Origin: Candidatus Poribacteria bacterium
GTDB taxonomy: Bacteria; Poribacteria; WGA-4E; PCPOR2b
Direction: 5' to 3'
Assembly (NCBI GenBank): GCA_022822785.1
Contig: JAJEAL010000026.1
Coordinates: 1-64,000, forward strand
Length of the DNA: 64,000 nucleotides
Below are positions 51,280 through 60,257 of the stretch, piece after piece. The notes below the pieces were generated by a model, which saw only the letters and a program-made list of their open reading frames with translations, was not told the origin of the DNA and did not search any database. The position numbers and the translations under genes were made by a program. Position 1 is the first letter of the stretch. Each line of letters begins with the position of its first letter.

Positions 51280-52878
51280 ATGAACCGACAGACGCAACTC
51301 ATCCTTGGCATTACCGGAGGCGTTATATTTGTTCTCGTGTGCCTTTACCTTTTCTTCGGTAGACAACGGGAGGCGGATATCTCAATTCTTCCGCCCGCTC
51401 CGCCGCGAGAGGTGACCCCTGTTCCATTGCCACCCCCAATACCGTCAACTATTGCTGTCGGCGTATTCCTTCCAATACAAGATGTCGAAAATCTCATTGT
51501 ATCAGCACTTGATGACTACCTGCGTGACCCTATCTATAAGAAAAGCGATTCAATAGAGTACCATCTGACGCTAGCAGTCCATGAAATCACCATGAAAGGC
51601 TTAGAAGGTTCGTCGCAAGGATATAGCAGATCGAAAAGAATAATTGAGGTAGACATACCGCTCGCATTCAACGGTTGGGCACGCGTTTCTAAACAGATTT
51701 TCGGCAAGGCGATCCAGAAGCGGGAGGATATCACCGGAAATGCAGCTGTCAATCTACAACTTGGATTAGCACTCAACCCAGACTGGAGTGTTACCGCTGA
51801 AGTGGACTCAGCCATCTTCATTCAGCAAGCAAAGATTGAGATTTTGGGCTTAGGCGTGTCGGTCCGAGGTCCGCTTACAAAATTGGTAGAGGAGAAAGTC
51901 CTACCCATACTAGAGGAGAAAATCGTTGAATATATCACCGGCCTAGATATAAAAGAACAAGTCTCTCGTTTATGGAAGCGCCTTTATGAGCCGATAGCAG
52001 TGAGTACGAATCCACCGATTTCCCTTTCAATAGAACCGATAGAAATCCTTGCACAACAGCCCTCAGGCAGTGCCGAAACCCTTTCCATCTACCTCGCGAT
52101 AAGAACTTATATCACAGTAAATATGGGCAGCGAAGCATCGCCTGAATCTGATCATGCACAACAAACAGAAATTGCGGCGAGAAATGACGAGAGATTGGCA
52201 GAAAGAGAACTGCCGAATCTCCATTTTGCACGTGTGCTTGAGTCAGGATACCGTATTACAGCGCCACTCCTAGTCACTTACGAGACTATCGAACAGCTAG
52301 CTCGTCCTTATATCGAGAAAACGCATCAGCTGAAAGGGATTGAAACACTTGTCAATAACCTAACCATCTACGGGAGTCAAACTGAACTCGTTGCCGGATT
52401 GTCCTTTCGTATGCCGAAACTCCATGCAAGCGGACAGATATATCTTCTTGGCACCCCGGATTATAATCCAAACGAAATGACGCTTTCAGTGACCGACTTT
52501 AACTACACCCTCACAACGCGAAATCTGCTTGTGGAGATGGCAGAGCACATAGGTGGCGGCACCTTTCCTCAGCTGCGTCAGCGGGTAGAGTCAAAACTCA
52601 TCTTTTCATTGGAAGAACAGTTGACCTTGCTACAGGAAAAATTGCAAGAGGCGATTGAAAACCGGGCTATCGGTTCCTATGTCCGCCTACATGGTACTGT
52701 GCAGACGATAACACCACAGGCACTTTACCTAACCCCACGAGGCGTCCGTATCCCGTTCCACTTGGCGGGGGAACTGAGCTGTACAGTTGATCTTGCCGTT
52801 ACAAAACGTGCTAACCCGGAAGTCACTTCAGATCCAAGCGAGACGGAGATACCAAGAACGCTTGAGCAAAATCACTAG
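51280..52878 (+). CDS. DUF4403-family protein
   Basis: A 532-residue protein with an N-terminal membrane segment (QLILGITGGVIFVLVCLYLFFG, about residues 6-27), a Pro-rich linker, and a large extracytoplasmic region that fits the DUF4403 family (SMP/BPI-like lipid-binding folds). Landmarks are PSTIAVGVFLPIQDVENLIVSAL, IDIPLAFNGWARVSKQIFGKAIQK and the later VTYETIEQLARPYIEKTHQ. An AAAGGAA site lies upstream of the ATG. Family members are inner-membrane-anchored with a periplasmic tubular domain, but the function is not known. It is separated from the 52961 gene by 82 bases. Confidence 0.75.
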   Translation: MNRQTQLILGITGGVIFVLVCLYLFFGRQREADISILPPAPPREVTPVPLPPPIPSTIAVGVFLPIQDVENLIVSALDDYLRDPIYKKSDSIEYHLTLAVHEITMKGLEGSSQGYSRSKRIIEVDIPLAFNGWARVSKQIFGKAIQKREDITGNAAVNLQLGLALNPDWSVTAEVDSAIFIQQAKIEILGLGVSVRGPLTKLVEEKVLPILEEKIVEYITGLDIKEQVSRLWKRLYEPIAVSTNPPISLSIEPIEILAQQPSGSAETLSIYLAIRTYITVNMGSEASPESDHAQQTEIAARNDERLAERELPNLHFARVLESGYRITAPLLVTYETIEQLARPYIEKTHQLKGIETLVNNLTIYGSQTELVAGLSFRMPKLHASGQIYLLGTPDYNPNEMTLSVTDFNYTLTTRNLLVEMAEHIGGGTFPQLRQRVESKLIFSLEEQLTLLQEKLQEAIENRAIGSYVRLHGTVQTITPQALYLTPRGVRIPFHLAGELSCTVDLAVTKRANPEVTSDPSETEIPRTLEQNH

Positions 52879-52960
52879 TAAATTAGATACTGAGAATATA
52901 TGGGAGGCAGTGCTCTGTATCTCCTGCTTCCGCTACCCATTTAGTAGAGGAACATAAACT

Positions 52961-53455
52961 GTGCGATTTCGACGTAATAAAAAAAACGCAAACTACCCTT
53001 CACCCCCCAACCGACAATCAGAGGCGCCCGGACCGTACCTACAGGCACACAAATATAGTATCCAGTTCGATATTTCACCAGAGATATCTTATCTGAACGA
53101 GTCACTTCCCCAACTACTCCCTGAATTTTTGCCCCTGTTTGAAGGCTATCCCGAAGGCGTTTGGATCTCACAACAGGCTGTGGAAGAGGGGCTTGATTTC
53201 TGTCAAGTCACCTTCTGGGTCTTTGCTGAAGAACCCGATGCCATCAAGGTGTTTTCTAACTGGTTCCAAGCATTTTTTAGAGACGAACAGGTAATTGATC
53301 TGCTGGAACGTTTTGTTAAATACGCGCTCGACGATTCCGACGAAATAGAGGTTTCTTTGCTCGATTGGGCGCGCGTTCACATGACAGAGGAGGAGGTACG
53401 ACAGATTGCAGAACGGGAACGTCCCCCTAGCAAGTTGGCGGAAAAACGGCGTTGA
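52961..53455 (+). CDS. Hypothetical protein
   Basis: A 164-residue protein beginning at a GTG (52961), with a polar, Pro-rich N-terminus (NANYPSPPNRQSEAPGPY) and a mainly alpha/beta body: YLNESLPQLLPEFLPLFEGYPEGVWISQQAVEEGLDFCQVTFWVFAEEPDAI. There is no signal peptide or membrane segment and no motif I recognise. The end ERERPPSKLAEKRR is basic. Its stop codon lies inside the -35 hexamer of the promoter at 53452-53480. It follows the DUF4403 gene on the same strand. Function unknown. Confidence 0.55.
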   Translation: MRFRRNKKNANYPSPPNRQSEAPGPYLQAHKYSIQFDISPEISYLNESLPQLLPEFLPLFEGYPEGVWISQQAVEEGLDFCQVTFWVFAEEPDAIKVFSNWFQAFFRDEQVIDLLERFVKYALDDSDEIEVSLLDWARVHMTEEEVRQIAERERPPSKLAEKRR

Positions 53456-53480
53456 CAAACCACATTGCAAGTGCTATACT
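53452..53480 (+). promoter_or_regulatory. Near-consensus sigma-70 promoter for lolA
   Basis: TTGACA (53452-53457) and TATACT (53475-53480) are separated by 17 bases. The -35 hexamer contains the stop codon of the preceding gene (53453-53455). It drives the LolA-like gene starting at 53627 with a leader of roughly 140 bases. Confidence 0.75.
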
Positions 53481-53626
53481 GCTAGCGTTCTATTTCATCA
53501 CTACTCATACACACTAGCTTGGCGTCGTGCTTGGCACGTAACGCGTGACGCGCAATATCAGTGATTAGTGTTTATCTGTACCGTAAAGGAGCGCGGCTTG
53601 GGTGTATTCTACGCTGCGACGGATTA

Positions 53627-54343
53627 ATGAAAAGCCTCTACTTTCTCTACACGCTTATATTCTTACTACCTATCATCGCAAGCAACGGAGCTGCTGATAC
53701 TATCGAAACGGTGTTTGAAAATTTCAAGACAGCTTACGAAAAATCTGAAAATTTCAGGGCCGACTTTGAGGAAACCACGTTGCGAGATGGGAATAAGAGT
53801 GTGGCACGTGGACGGCTGATGTTTAGCCAACCGAACCTACTACGCAAGGAATATGTCAGTCATAGAGATCCAACACAACTGGCGCAGCTCATCGTTCTTG
53901 ACGGTGAATATTCCTGGTCATATACGCCGCTGCTTAGCCAAGTCAATAAGATGAAATGGGGCAGGGCAAATCGCAAGGAACTGCTGCCGGGACTTGGTAC
54001 ATCGTTGGACGAAGCTGCACAAAAATTCAATATGCAGCTCGTGCCGGATGAGGTGGCGAATCCCAAGGGTATATACCGTATCAAGCTTACCCCCAAACCG
54101 CAGCTGCCGCCCGGTGTTGAAGCCAACACCCCCCGCGAAATTATTGAGATATGGGTCAAGTCTGATGAGTGGTTACCCGTTCAATTCGGCTATCAATCCG
54201 GAACCGATGAAGAAGGCAATATCAGCGTTATCGTGGCATTTGCCAACATCCAACGGGATATAGAAATGGATGCGGAATTATTCAAGTTTGTTATTCCCGA
54301 CGATGCCGAAGTGATCGACCTTTCGACAGAAGCGGATAGGTGA
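53627..54343 (+). CDS. lolA: LolA-like outer-membrane lipoprotein carrier
   Basis: A 238-residue LolA-family protein that would carry lipoproteins across the periplasm to the outer membrane. The ATG at 53627 begins a signal peptide (MKSLYFLYTLIFLLPIIASNGA, likely cut near AADT). LolA patterns follow: FKTAYEKSENFRADFEETTLRDG, ARGRLMFSQPNLLRKEY, IVLDGEYSWSYTPLLSQV and the late REIIEIWVKSDEWLPVQFGYQS. The longer frame from 53561 is untranslated leader. It starts the plus-strand run leading to pgsA. Presence of LolA implies a diderm cell. Related periplasmic LolA-like carriers of other ligands are possible. Confidence 0.82.
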   Translation: MKSLYFLYTLIFLLPIIASNGAADTIETVFENFKTAYEKSENFRADFEETTLRDGNKSVARGRLMFSQPNLLRKEYVSHRDPTQLAQLIVLDGEYSWSYTPLLSQVNKMKWGRANRKELLPGLGTSLDEAAQKFNMQLVPDEVANPKGIYRIKLTPKPQLPPGVEANTPREIIEIWVKSDEWLPVQFGYQSGTDEEGNISVIVAFANIQRDIEMDAELFKFVIPDDAEVIDLSTEADR

Positions 54344-54454
54344 GTGGCACGGACATCAAATATGCGTAGCCGCCTATTGATATCTAATTCCCCACAGCAC
54401 AGAGAGCACTAGCAAATCGAACCAGAAGCCGCAAACAGTGAGACCTGAAAGTAT

Positions 54455-55081
54455 ATGAATCTTCACAACGTGATGCGCCTTGCAAATTACTTGACGATTG
54501 CGCGTATGCTCCTCATCCCTTTCTTTATGCTCTCTTTTCGATATGAGCGTATGTTGCCGGCGCTCATCATCTTCTGTGTTGCTGCCATCACCGACTATTT
54601 TGATGGAGTCATTGCTCGTAAACAGGGAACAACCAGTTTTGGGAAGTTTATGGATCCACTTGCAGATAAACTGCTTGTCGGTGCAGCGTTGATTTGCCTG
54701 ACACGTTTTAAGGGAGGATTGATTCCGGGCTGGATGGTGTTAATTATTATGGGGCGCGAGGTCGTCATCACGACCCTACGCTCGGTTTTTGTTCGACGTT
54801 ACGGCACCGTGGTTGCTGCCACTATGTGGGGGAAATACAAAACATCTTCACAGATGATTGTCATTATCACTAGTCTCGTGCTGCTTGTTAGCCAAGAATA
54901 TAGCTGGTTATTGAATATAGACGTTGATTTTGTCATTCGACTTCCGGGACCAATCTACTTCATGATGTATATTCCCTTAGTACTTACAGTTATTTCAGGC
55001 TTAGAGTTTCTATATAACAATCGCAAGGAGCTCCACGAATTAATGAGATCTCCGGATACTTACACAGACGATGACATTTAA
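54455..55081 (+). CDS. pgsA: CDP-diacylglycerol-glycerol-3-phosphate phosphatidyltransferase
   Basis: A 208-residue CDP-alcohol phosphotransferase, which makes phosphatidylglycerol phosphate in the inner membrane. The catalytic motif is TDYFDGVIARKQGTTSFGKF followed by MDPLADK, but seven residues, not the usual eight, separate the AR from the next Gly. Four or five further membrane segments are visible (PFFMLSFRYERMLPALIIFCVA, LLVGAALICLTRF, GWMVLIIMGREVVITTL, QMIVIITSLVLLV, PIYFMMYIPLVLTVISG). Related enzymes use other alcohols, so PgsA is the likeliest but not the only reading. It follows the lolA gene after 111 bases. Confidence 0.85.
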   Translation: MNLHNVMRLANYLTIARMLLIPFFMLSFRYERMLPALIIFCVAAITDYFDGVIARKQGTTSFGKFMDPLADKLLVGAALICLTRFKGGLIPGWMVLIIMGREVVITTLRSVFVRRYGTVVAATMWGKYKTSSQMIVIITSLVLLVSQEYSWLLNIDVDFVIRLPGPIYFMMYIPLVLTVISGLEFLYNNRKELHELMRSPDTYTDDDI

Positions 55082-55173
55082 CACTAGCGAATAGTGCTAG
55101 TTTGCGGAGACTGATACGCTCGTAGGTTAAAAAGTCAGCGTAATGCGTAAAACGTGAAGGTCTGAAAAGCACA

Positions 55174-55743
55174 ATGAATCAATCTATTCGATGTTTCGTT
55201 GCAATCGAGATACCCGAACCGATTCAGAATCAGTTGGCAAGGATTCAAGGTACGCTACGCAAACAGATTCAGAAAGCATCGTGGGTGAAACCGGGCAACA
55301 TTCACCTGACGTTGAAATTTTTGGGAGATGTTGATGCCGATAACCTTGAGTCCATTGGAGAGGCGATTGAGTCGGCAACCAACCGTCACCGTAGCTTTTC
55401 ATTGCGAATTGGAGGCCTTGGGGCATTCCCTAATCTCGCCCGACCACGAGTGATGTGGGTGGGTGTAAAAGCGGGAAAGGAATGCGCATCGGCCCTTACC
55501 CAAGATATCAACTTGGCACTAAGGGGGTGTGGAATCGCACCGGAGGGGAAGAGATTCAATCCCCACTTAACAATCGCCCGGTTGAAAGAAAGAATCGACC
55601 TCAGACCTTACACCAATCAGTATTGCCAATATGATCGCATCCATGGCGCAGAAATGACCGTCGATGCAATCTCGCTTATTCAGAGTCAGCTCCACCCAAA
55701 AGGCGCAATTTATTCCACTTTACAACCCTATTCACTCACATAA
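55174..55743 (+). CDS. thpR: RNA 2',3'-cyclic phosphodiesterase
   Basis: A 189-residue 2H phosphoesterase (LigT/ThpR). The two signature His-x-Thr motifs are IHLTLKFLGDV and FNPHLTIARLKE, and they would open 2',3'-cyclic phosphates on RNA. The start MNQSIRCFVAIEIPE and the RPRVMWVGVK segment also fit. It is 30 bases upstream of recA on the same strand and close to rtcA, so RNA-end and DNA-repair genes are adjacent. No strong ribosome-binding site is seen before the ATG. Confidence 0.88.
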   Translation: MNQSIRCFVAIEIPEPIQNQLARIQGTLRKQIQKASWVKPGNIHLTLKFLGDVDADNLESIGEAIESATNRHRSFSLRIGGLGAFPNLARPRVMWVGVKAGKECASALTQDINLALRGCGIAPEGKRFNPHLTIARLKERIDLRPYTNQYCQYDRIHGAEMTVDAISLIQSQLHPKGAIYSTLQPYSLT

Positions 55744-55773
55744 AATTGAGAATGCAATCAAAGGAGATTTAGC

Positions 55774-56823
55774 ATGGCACCAGAGGATAGAAACAAAGCA
55801 ATTGATTCCGCAATCTTGCAGATAGAACGCCAATACGGCAAAGGCGCAATTATGCGTTTCAGCAGTGAAGATATCCTACCGGTCGAAGTCATTCCAACCG
55901 GTTCCCTCGCACTCGATATCGCACTTGGCGTCGGCGGCGTGCCTCGAGGACGAATTATAGAGATTTTCGGACATGAATCTAGTGGTAAAACAACGCTTGC
56001 TCTACACATCATCGCTGAAGCGCAAAAGATAGGAGGCAGTGCCGCATTTGTCGATGTCGAACACGCGATTGATCCGATGTATTCCAAGCGAATCGGTGTC
56101 AACATGGAGCAGCTGCTCATATCGCAGCCGGACACGGGCGAACAGGCGCTAGAAATTGTTGAAACGTTGGTGCGTAGCAATGCCATTGATGTGGTTGTAG
56201 TAGACTCCGTGGCAGCACTCACCCCCCAGGCAGAAATTGAGGGGGAAATGGGGGACGCGCATGTGGGTTTGTTGCCGCGCCTGATGTCCAAAGCATTGCG
56301 AAAGCTCTCCGGCGTAGCGAGCAAGTCCAAAGCGAGCATAATCTTCACGAACCAAATTCGCCAAAAGATTGGCGTTATGTTTGGCAATCCAGAAACCACA
56401 CCCGGTGGACTTGCACTGAAGTTCCACGCCTCAGTCCGACTTGAGATTCGACGGGCGGAAACCCTAAAAGATGGGGATGAGATGGTTGGAAACCGGGTCC
56501 GTGTGAAGGTTGCTAAGAACAAGGTGGCACCGCCGTTTACTCAAGCTGAATTTGAGATGACCTTCGGAGAAGGTATCTCTAAGATTGGTGACCTGCTCGA
56601 CGTGGCAGCGGATCAGGAGATCATACAGAAAAGCGGTGCTTGGTTCTCCTATAACAATGAGCGTCTTGGTCAGGGCAGAAATAATGCGAAAGAATACCTA
56701 ATCCAACATCCGGAGATTATCGAAGAGATAGATACAAAGGTTCGCGAGAATCTTGGGATTTATGCTCAATCGGCTCCGGCATCAATCACCGGTGTGGACT
56801 CAGACGAACCCGACAAAAAGTAA
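55774..56823 (+). CDS. recA: Recombinase RecA
   Basis: A 349-residue RecA recombinase. Walker A is G66-H-E-S-S-G-K-T73 ([14 protein letters not shown]), in Escherichia coli numbering too, but with His where Pro67 is normal. [24 protein letters not shown] (Walker B and L1 region), [14 protein letters not shown] and [39 protein letters not shown] (L2) follow. An AAGGAG site precedes the ATG. Its regulator recX lies 18 kb upstream, with alaS. rtcA begins 22 bases after it. No LexA box is visible in the 30-base spacer before the gene. Confidence 0.98.
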   Translation: MAPEDRNKAIDSAILQIERQYGKGAIMRFSSEDILPVEVIPTGSLALDIALGVGGVPRGRIIEIFGHESSGKTTLALHIIAEAQKIGGSAAFVDVEHAIDPMYSKRIGVNMEQLLISQPDTGEQALEIVETLVRSNAIDVVVVDSVAALTPQAEIEGEMGDAHVGLLPRLMSKALRKLSGVASKSKASIIFTNQIRQKIGVMFGNPETTPGGLALKFHASVRLEIRRAETLKDGDEMVGNRVRVKVAKNKVAPPFTQAEFEMTFGEGISKIGDLLDVAADQEIIQKSGAWFSYNNERLGQGRNNAKEYLIQHPEIIEEIDTKVRENLGIYAQSAPASITGVDSDEPDKK

Positions 56824-56845
56824 GTGTCATCTCGTATCGGCAGCC

Positions 56846-57898
56846 ATGAATACCCTTGAAATTGACGGAAACTATGGTGAAGGTGGTGGACAAATCCTAC
56901 GCTCTAGCCTCAGTTTATCTGCAATCCTTAACCGTCCCATCCGTATCAAGGGTATACGTGCCGGCCGAAAAAAGACAGGACTCGCCGCCCAACACCTAAC
57001 CTGCGTTAATGCAGTTGCGGCAATAACCGACGCTCAGGTAATTGGTGGAGCGCTCGGTTCTCAGGCGTTGACTTTCCAGCCCCAAGAAATTCGCGGGGGC
57101 CACTATACCTTCGATGTTGCTGATGTACAGCCAAGTGCTGGGGCACTATCGTTGGTTTTTCAATCGATTGTGTTGCCGCTGTCGTATGCTAAAGTGCCCT
57201 CAACCGTTATTTTGCGCGGCGGAACACATGTCTCCTGGAGTCCCACCGTTCATTATCTGCGGGAAGTCTTTATACCGATGGCAGCAAAATTCGGGTTTGA
57301 GGCGTCAATTCAGTTGAACCAGTGGGGGTGGTATCCCAAAGGAGGCGGGGAAGCAATCGCAGCTGTGCAACCAACCACCAATCGGCGCGGCGTCGAGCTC
57401 CGACGCCGCGGGAAGCTGCAAACGATTTGTAGCGTCTCAGCCGCTTCCAATTTACCTGAACATATCATCAATCGACAGCAGAACCAAATCCAAAAACGCT
57501 TAGCACAATTTAAAGTGCCGGTCAAGGTAGAGCGGATTAAAGGAGAATCAATCGGGCAGGGAACGCTCGTCTTCTTAAACCCCATATTTGCAAACACCCG
57601 GACTGGCTTCTCCGCGCTTGGCGCACGTGGCAAACGTGCAGAACGCGTTGCAGATGAGGCGTGTCGAGCATTGGAGGATTTTCTAGTTTCAGACGCAGCG
57701 ATTGATCCCTACCTTGCTGATCAACTCATTCTCCCGATGGCGCTTGCAAAAGGAGAATCCCGCTTTACTACCTCTCGAATCACGCGGCATCTCACCACAA
57801 ATATTTGGTTGGTCCGACAGTTTTTACCCGTTGAGTTTCAGGTAAATGGCGCTGAAAACGAACCGGGAGAAATTGTGAAAATAGATTCCGGGGCTTAA
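56846..57898 (+). CDS. rtcA: RNA 3'-terminal phosphate cyclase
   Basis: A 350-residue RtcA-type cyclase that makes 2',3'-cyclic phosphate ends on RNA using ATP. The start is the ATG at 56846 (MNTLEIDGNYGEGGGQILRSSLSLSAI); the open frame before it overlaps the recA end. Further marks are GIRAGRKKTGLAAQHLTCVNAVA, VILRGGTHVSWSPTVHYL, GWYPKGGGEAIAAV and the C-terminal TTSRITRHLTTNIWLVRQFL with the nucleotidylated His. It sits directly after recA and close to thpR. No rtcB or rtcR is nearby. Confidence 0.92.
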   Translation: MNTLEIDGNYGEGGGQILRSSLSLSAILNRPIRIKGIRAGRKKTGLAAQHLTCVNAVAAITDAQVIGGALGSQALTFQPQEIRGGHYTFDVADVQPSAGALSLVFQSIVLPLSYAKVPSTVILRGGTHVSWSPTVHYLREVFIPMAAKFGFEASIQLNQWGWYPKGGGEAIAAVQPTTNRRGVELRRRGKLQTICSVSAASNLPEHIINRQQNQIQKRLAQFKVPVKVERIKGESIGQGTLVFLNPIFANTRTGFSALGARGKRAERVADEACRALEDFLVSDAAIDPYLADQLILPMALAKGESRFTTSRITRHLTTNIWLVRQFLPVEFQVNGAENEPGEIVKIDSGA

Positions 57899-58058
57899 AA
57901 AACCTGACATTGCTGTATATCAGCGTTGATAACTCGTAATTTTCACCGGTTTTACGTTCTATCTAGGTGGGAAAATTTAGGTTTGTGGTTCTCGTTATCC
58001 AATGTGCCTGAAGCTTATACAACGAGGCTCATGTAAAAAGAAAGTGCAAAGCACAACG

Positions 58059-58092
58059 AGAAACCAAGTTTTTTCTTGAAAACTCGGTTTCT
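58059..58092 (+). repeat. AGAAACC/GGTTTCT stem-loop
   Basis: AGAAACCAAGTTTT (58059-58072) pairs with AAAACTCGGTTTCT (58079-58092) with one mismatch across a TTCTTG loop. Outer CAAC / GTTG bases extend it. It lies after rtcA in the spacer before the M48-like gene and could end the upstream transcript, although no T-run follows. Confidence 0.5.
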
Positions 58093-58143
58093 GTTGCACG
58101 ATTTCTTAACATGACCGTACAACGATAATATATTGAAGAGAAT

Positions 58144-59127
58144 ATGATGAAGAGGACCCTAACACTATGCCTTATTGGTATCCTTATATCCGTGTTAAGT
58201 TATGCCCAGAGGGCCGACTACAAAGTCCCGAAAAAGCTAGATGCCGACGATTTTCAGTTGGCCCAGGACAAGGAATTTCTGAAGAAATTTGATTCGATAA
58301 AAATCCCGACTCTAGTACGTACAATGCTAAAAACCGAGGAAGAATATATCGTTCCCTGGTTGCACAAGCATATTGCCGATGCCCAAGATTACGAACTGAC
58401 CATCAAAATGATGCGGCAAGGGGTACTCGTGACGGAAAAACAGTTTGCATGGGTTAAATCAGAGGTGGATGTCTGTGCAGAAATTCTACATATTTCACCC
58501 CCACCGGCAGTTTTCATTGTTGGCGAAGGCGGGATGACGGCTGATGCAGTTAATTTCAAAACACCCTTTATCGTCCTACCGTCTGAGCTGATTGACAAGT
58601 CAAGTCCTACGGCACTGCGATTCGCCATTGGACGCCAGATGGGACATATTAAATGTGGGCATGTCTTCTACAAACTCCTAACCGCTGAAGCTACCGGTTC
58701 ACTTCAATTTATTCTGGGAAAGTGGGGAGAAGAGCTACTTAATGCGTTCCTCGGCAAGGCCAATGATCTAATCCTCGTAGATTGGATACGCGCTCGTGAA
58801 ATGTCGGCGGATCGGGCAGGGCTTATCGCTTGCCAAGATTTGACTATCGCTCAACGAACACTGCTCAATTTTAGATTGGCAATATCGTTTCAGGGTGTGG
58901 AACTCAATGTCACAGATTACCTTGAGCAGGCAAAAATCGTGGAAGAGAAACGGAAACTGGTTTTGGACAATTTGCCGGAACAGGTGCGAAATGGAATCTA
59001 CCATTGGGAGCGATCGGAACGCTTGAAGTCACCACACCCGTTCATATTTCAACGGGTAAAAGCGTTACAAGAGTATGCGGAATCGGAGACGTATCAGCAG
59101 CTATTCGGGCCCTCTGAAAACCCTTAA
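58144..59127 (+). CDS. Degenerate M48-family protease homologue
   Basis: A 327-residue M48-like protein with an N-terminal signal peptide (MKRTLTLCLIGILISVLSYAQ). The fold is recognised from ALRFAIGRQMGHIKCGHVFYKLL and REMSADRAGLIACQD. In an active peptidase the first segment reads H-E-x-x-H; here it is R164-Q165-M-G-H168, so both the first metal His and the catalytic Glu are lost. The third ligand E219 (REMSADRAG) is kept. It is probably a non-catalytic periplasmic homologue acting by binding, and an unusual chemistry is less likely. A related beta-lactamase-fold gene follows. Confidence 0.8.
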   Translation: MMKRTLTLCLIGILISVLSYAQRADYKVPKKLDADDFQLAQDKEFLKKFDSIKIPTLVRTMLKTEEEYIVPWLHKHIADAQDYELTIKMMRQGVLVTEKQFAWVKSEVDVCAEILHISPPPAVFIVGEGGMTADAVNFKTPFIVLPSELIDKSSPTALRFAIGRQMGHIKCGHVFYKLLTAEATGSLQFILGKWGEELLNAFLGKANDLILVDWIRAREMSADRAGLIACQDLTIAQRTLLNFRLAISFQGVELNVTDYLEQAKIVEEKRKLVLDNLPEQVRNGIYHWERSERLKSPHPFIFQRVKALQEYAESETYQQLFGPSENP

Positions 59128-59132
59128 ATCAG

Positions 59133-60236
59133 GTGAGCGAAACTCAAGCTTCGGTCAAGAACCTATCGGCACAGCAGATGAGACCACTGAACAAAGTTAG
59201 AAAACCGAATCATCAGAAAATTGACACACTTATACGGGACGGTATTGCCGAAAAAATCTTTCCTGGTGCCGTCGCCTATATTGTTGAGGAAGGGGTGCCC
59301 ACATGCTTCCAAGCGTTTGGGAACAGAATGTGCACGCCTAAAGTTAAACCGATGGAGTGCGACACCATCTTTGACCTCGCCTCACTCACCAAACCGATTG
59401 TGACGGCAACACTCACCATGCGCCTCGTTGAAAAAAGCACTGTCAAACTTAACGCTCCGATTCAAACTTACCTCCCTGAATTTAGCCATCCACAAGTGAC
59501 AATCTGTCACCTTTTGACCCACACCTCCGGGCTTCCAGCGTGGCGTCCGACCTACCTAGAATCGAAAGCTAAAGATGAGGTGCTCAATTATCTTTGCCGG
59601 ATGCCTTTGGAATATCCGACAGGAACGCAAGTAGTGTACAGTTGTCTAGGCTATATCCTTCTCGGAAAACTGCTTGAACGCCTAACAAGTGAACCGCTAG
59701 ATACACTCGCACAGAAATGGATTTTTCAGCCGCTTGAAATGAACTGGACACGCTATAATCCGCCATCGGCGTGGATCGATGAATGTGCGGCGACAGAGGA
59801 TTCTAACAGCTTTGAAGAACGGATGGTCAACTATCAGCCGCACAATTGGAGAGAAGGAGTTATCGTTGGGGAGGTCCATGACGAAAATGCCCATTTCCTT
59901 GGCGGGGTGTCCGGAAATGCAGGACTCTTTTCGACTGCTGCTGATATTGGAAAATTCTGTCAGATGCTACTTAAGGGCGGAGACAGTGTCTTAACGTCCG
60001 AAAGTATCAACCGAATGGCAACCGTTCACACAGCTAGATTAAACGAATCACGTAGCCTTGGCTGGATGATATTAGAAGATGGTTCACTGTACCACACCGG
60101 ATTTACAGGAACGTCAATCCGGGTCGATCTGGAAAGGGAGCTGTTTGCTATCTTGCTGACGAATCGTGTTCATCCCGATGCGTCTCAGTCCGGCATTATC
60201 GATTTTCGATCCAAGTTTCATCAATCTATTTTTTAA
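59133..60236 (+). CDS. Serine hydrolase, beta-lactamase/PBP fold
   Basis: A 367-residue class C beta-lactamase-like serine hydrolase. The catalytic Ser-x-x-Lys is in FDLASLTKPIVTATLTM, followed by the Tyr-x-Ser-type VYSCLGYILLGKLLERL and HTSGLPAW segments. The late YHTGFTGTSIRVDLE corresponds to the Lys/His-Thr-Gly motif. There is no obvious signal peptide. The start is GTG at 59133 with a weak upstream site. Family members include esterases and D-aminopeptidases as well as beta-lactamases, so the substrate is open. It lies five bases after the M48-like gene, so the two are probably cotranscribed. Confidence 0.85.
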   Translation: MSETQASVKNLSAQQMRPLNKVRKPNHQKIDTLIRDGIAEKIFPGAVAYIVEEGVPTCFQAFGNRMCTPKVKPMECDTIFDLASLTKPIVTATLTMRLVEKSTVKLNAPIQTYLPEFSHPQVTICHLLTHTSGLPAWRPTYLESKAKDEVLNYLCRMPLEYPTGTQVVYSCLGYILLGKLLERLTSEPLDTLAQKWIFQPLEMNWTRYNPPSAWIDECAATEDSNSFEERMVNYQPHNWREGVIVGEVHDENAHFLGGVSGNAGLFSTAADIGKFCQMLLKGGDSVLTSESINRMATVHTARLNESRSLGWMILEDGSLYHTGFTGTSIRVDLERELFAILLTNRVHPDASQSGIIDFRSKFHQSIF

Positions 60237-60257
60237 CTTTGAAAGGAAGGTAACGAC

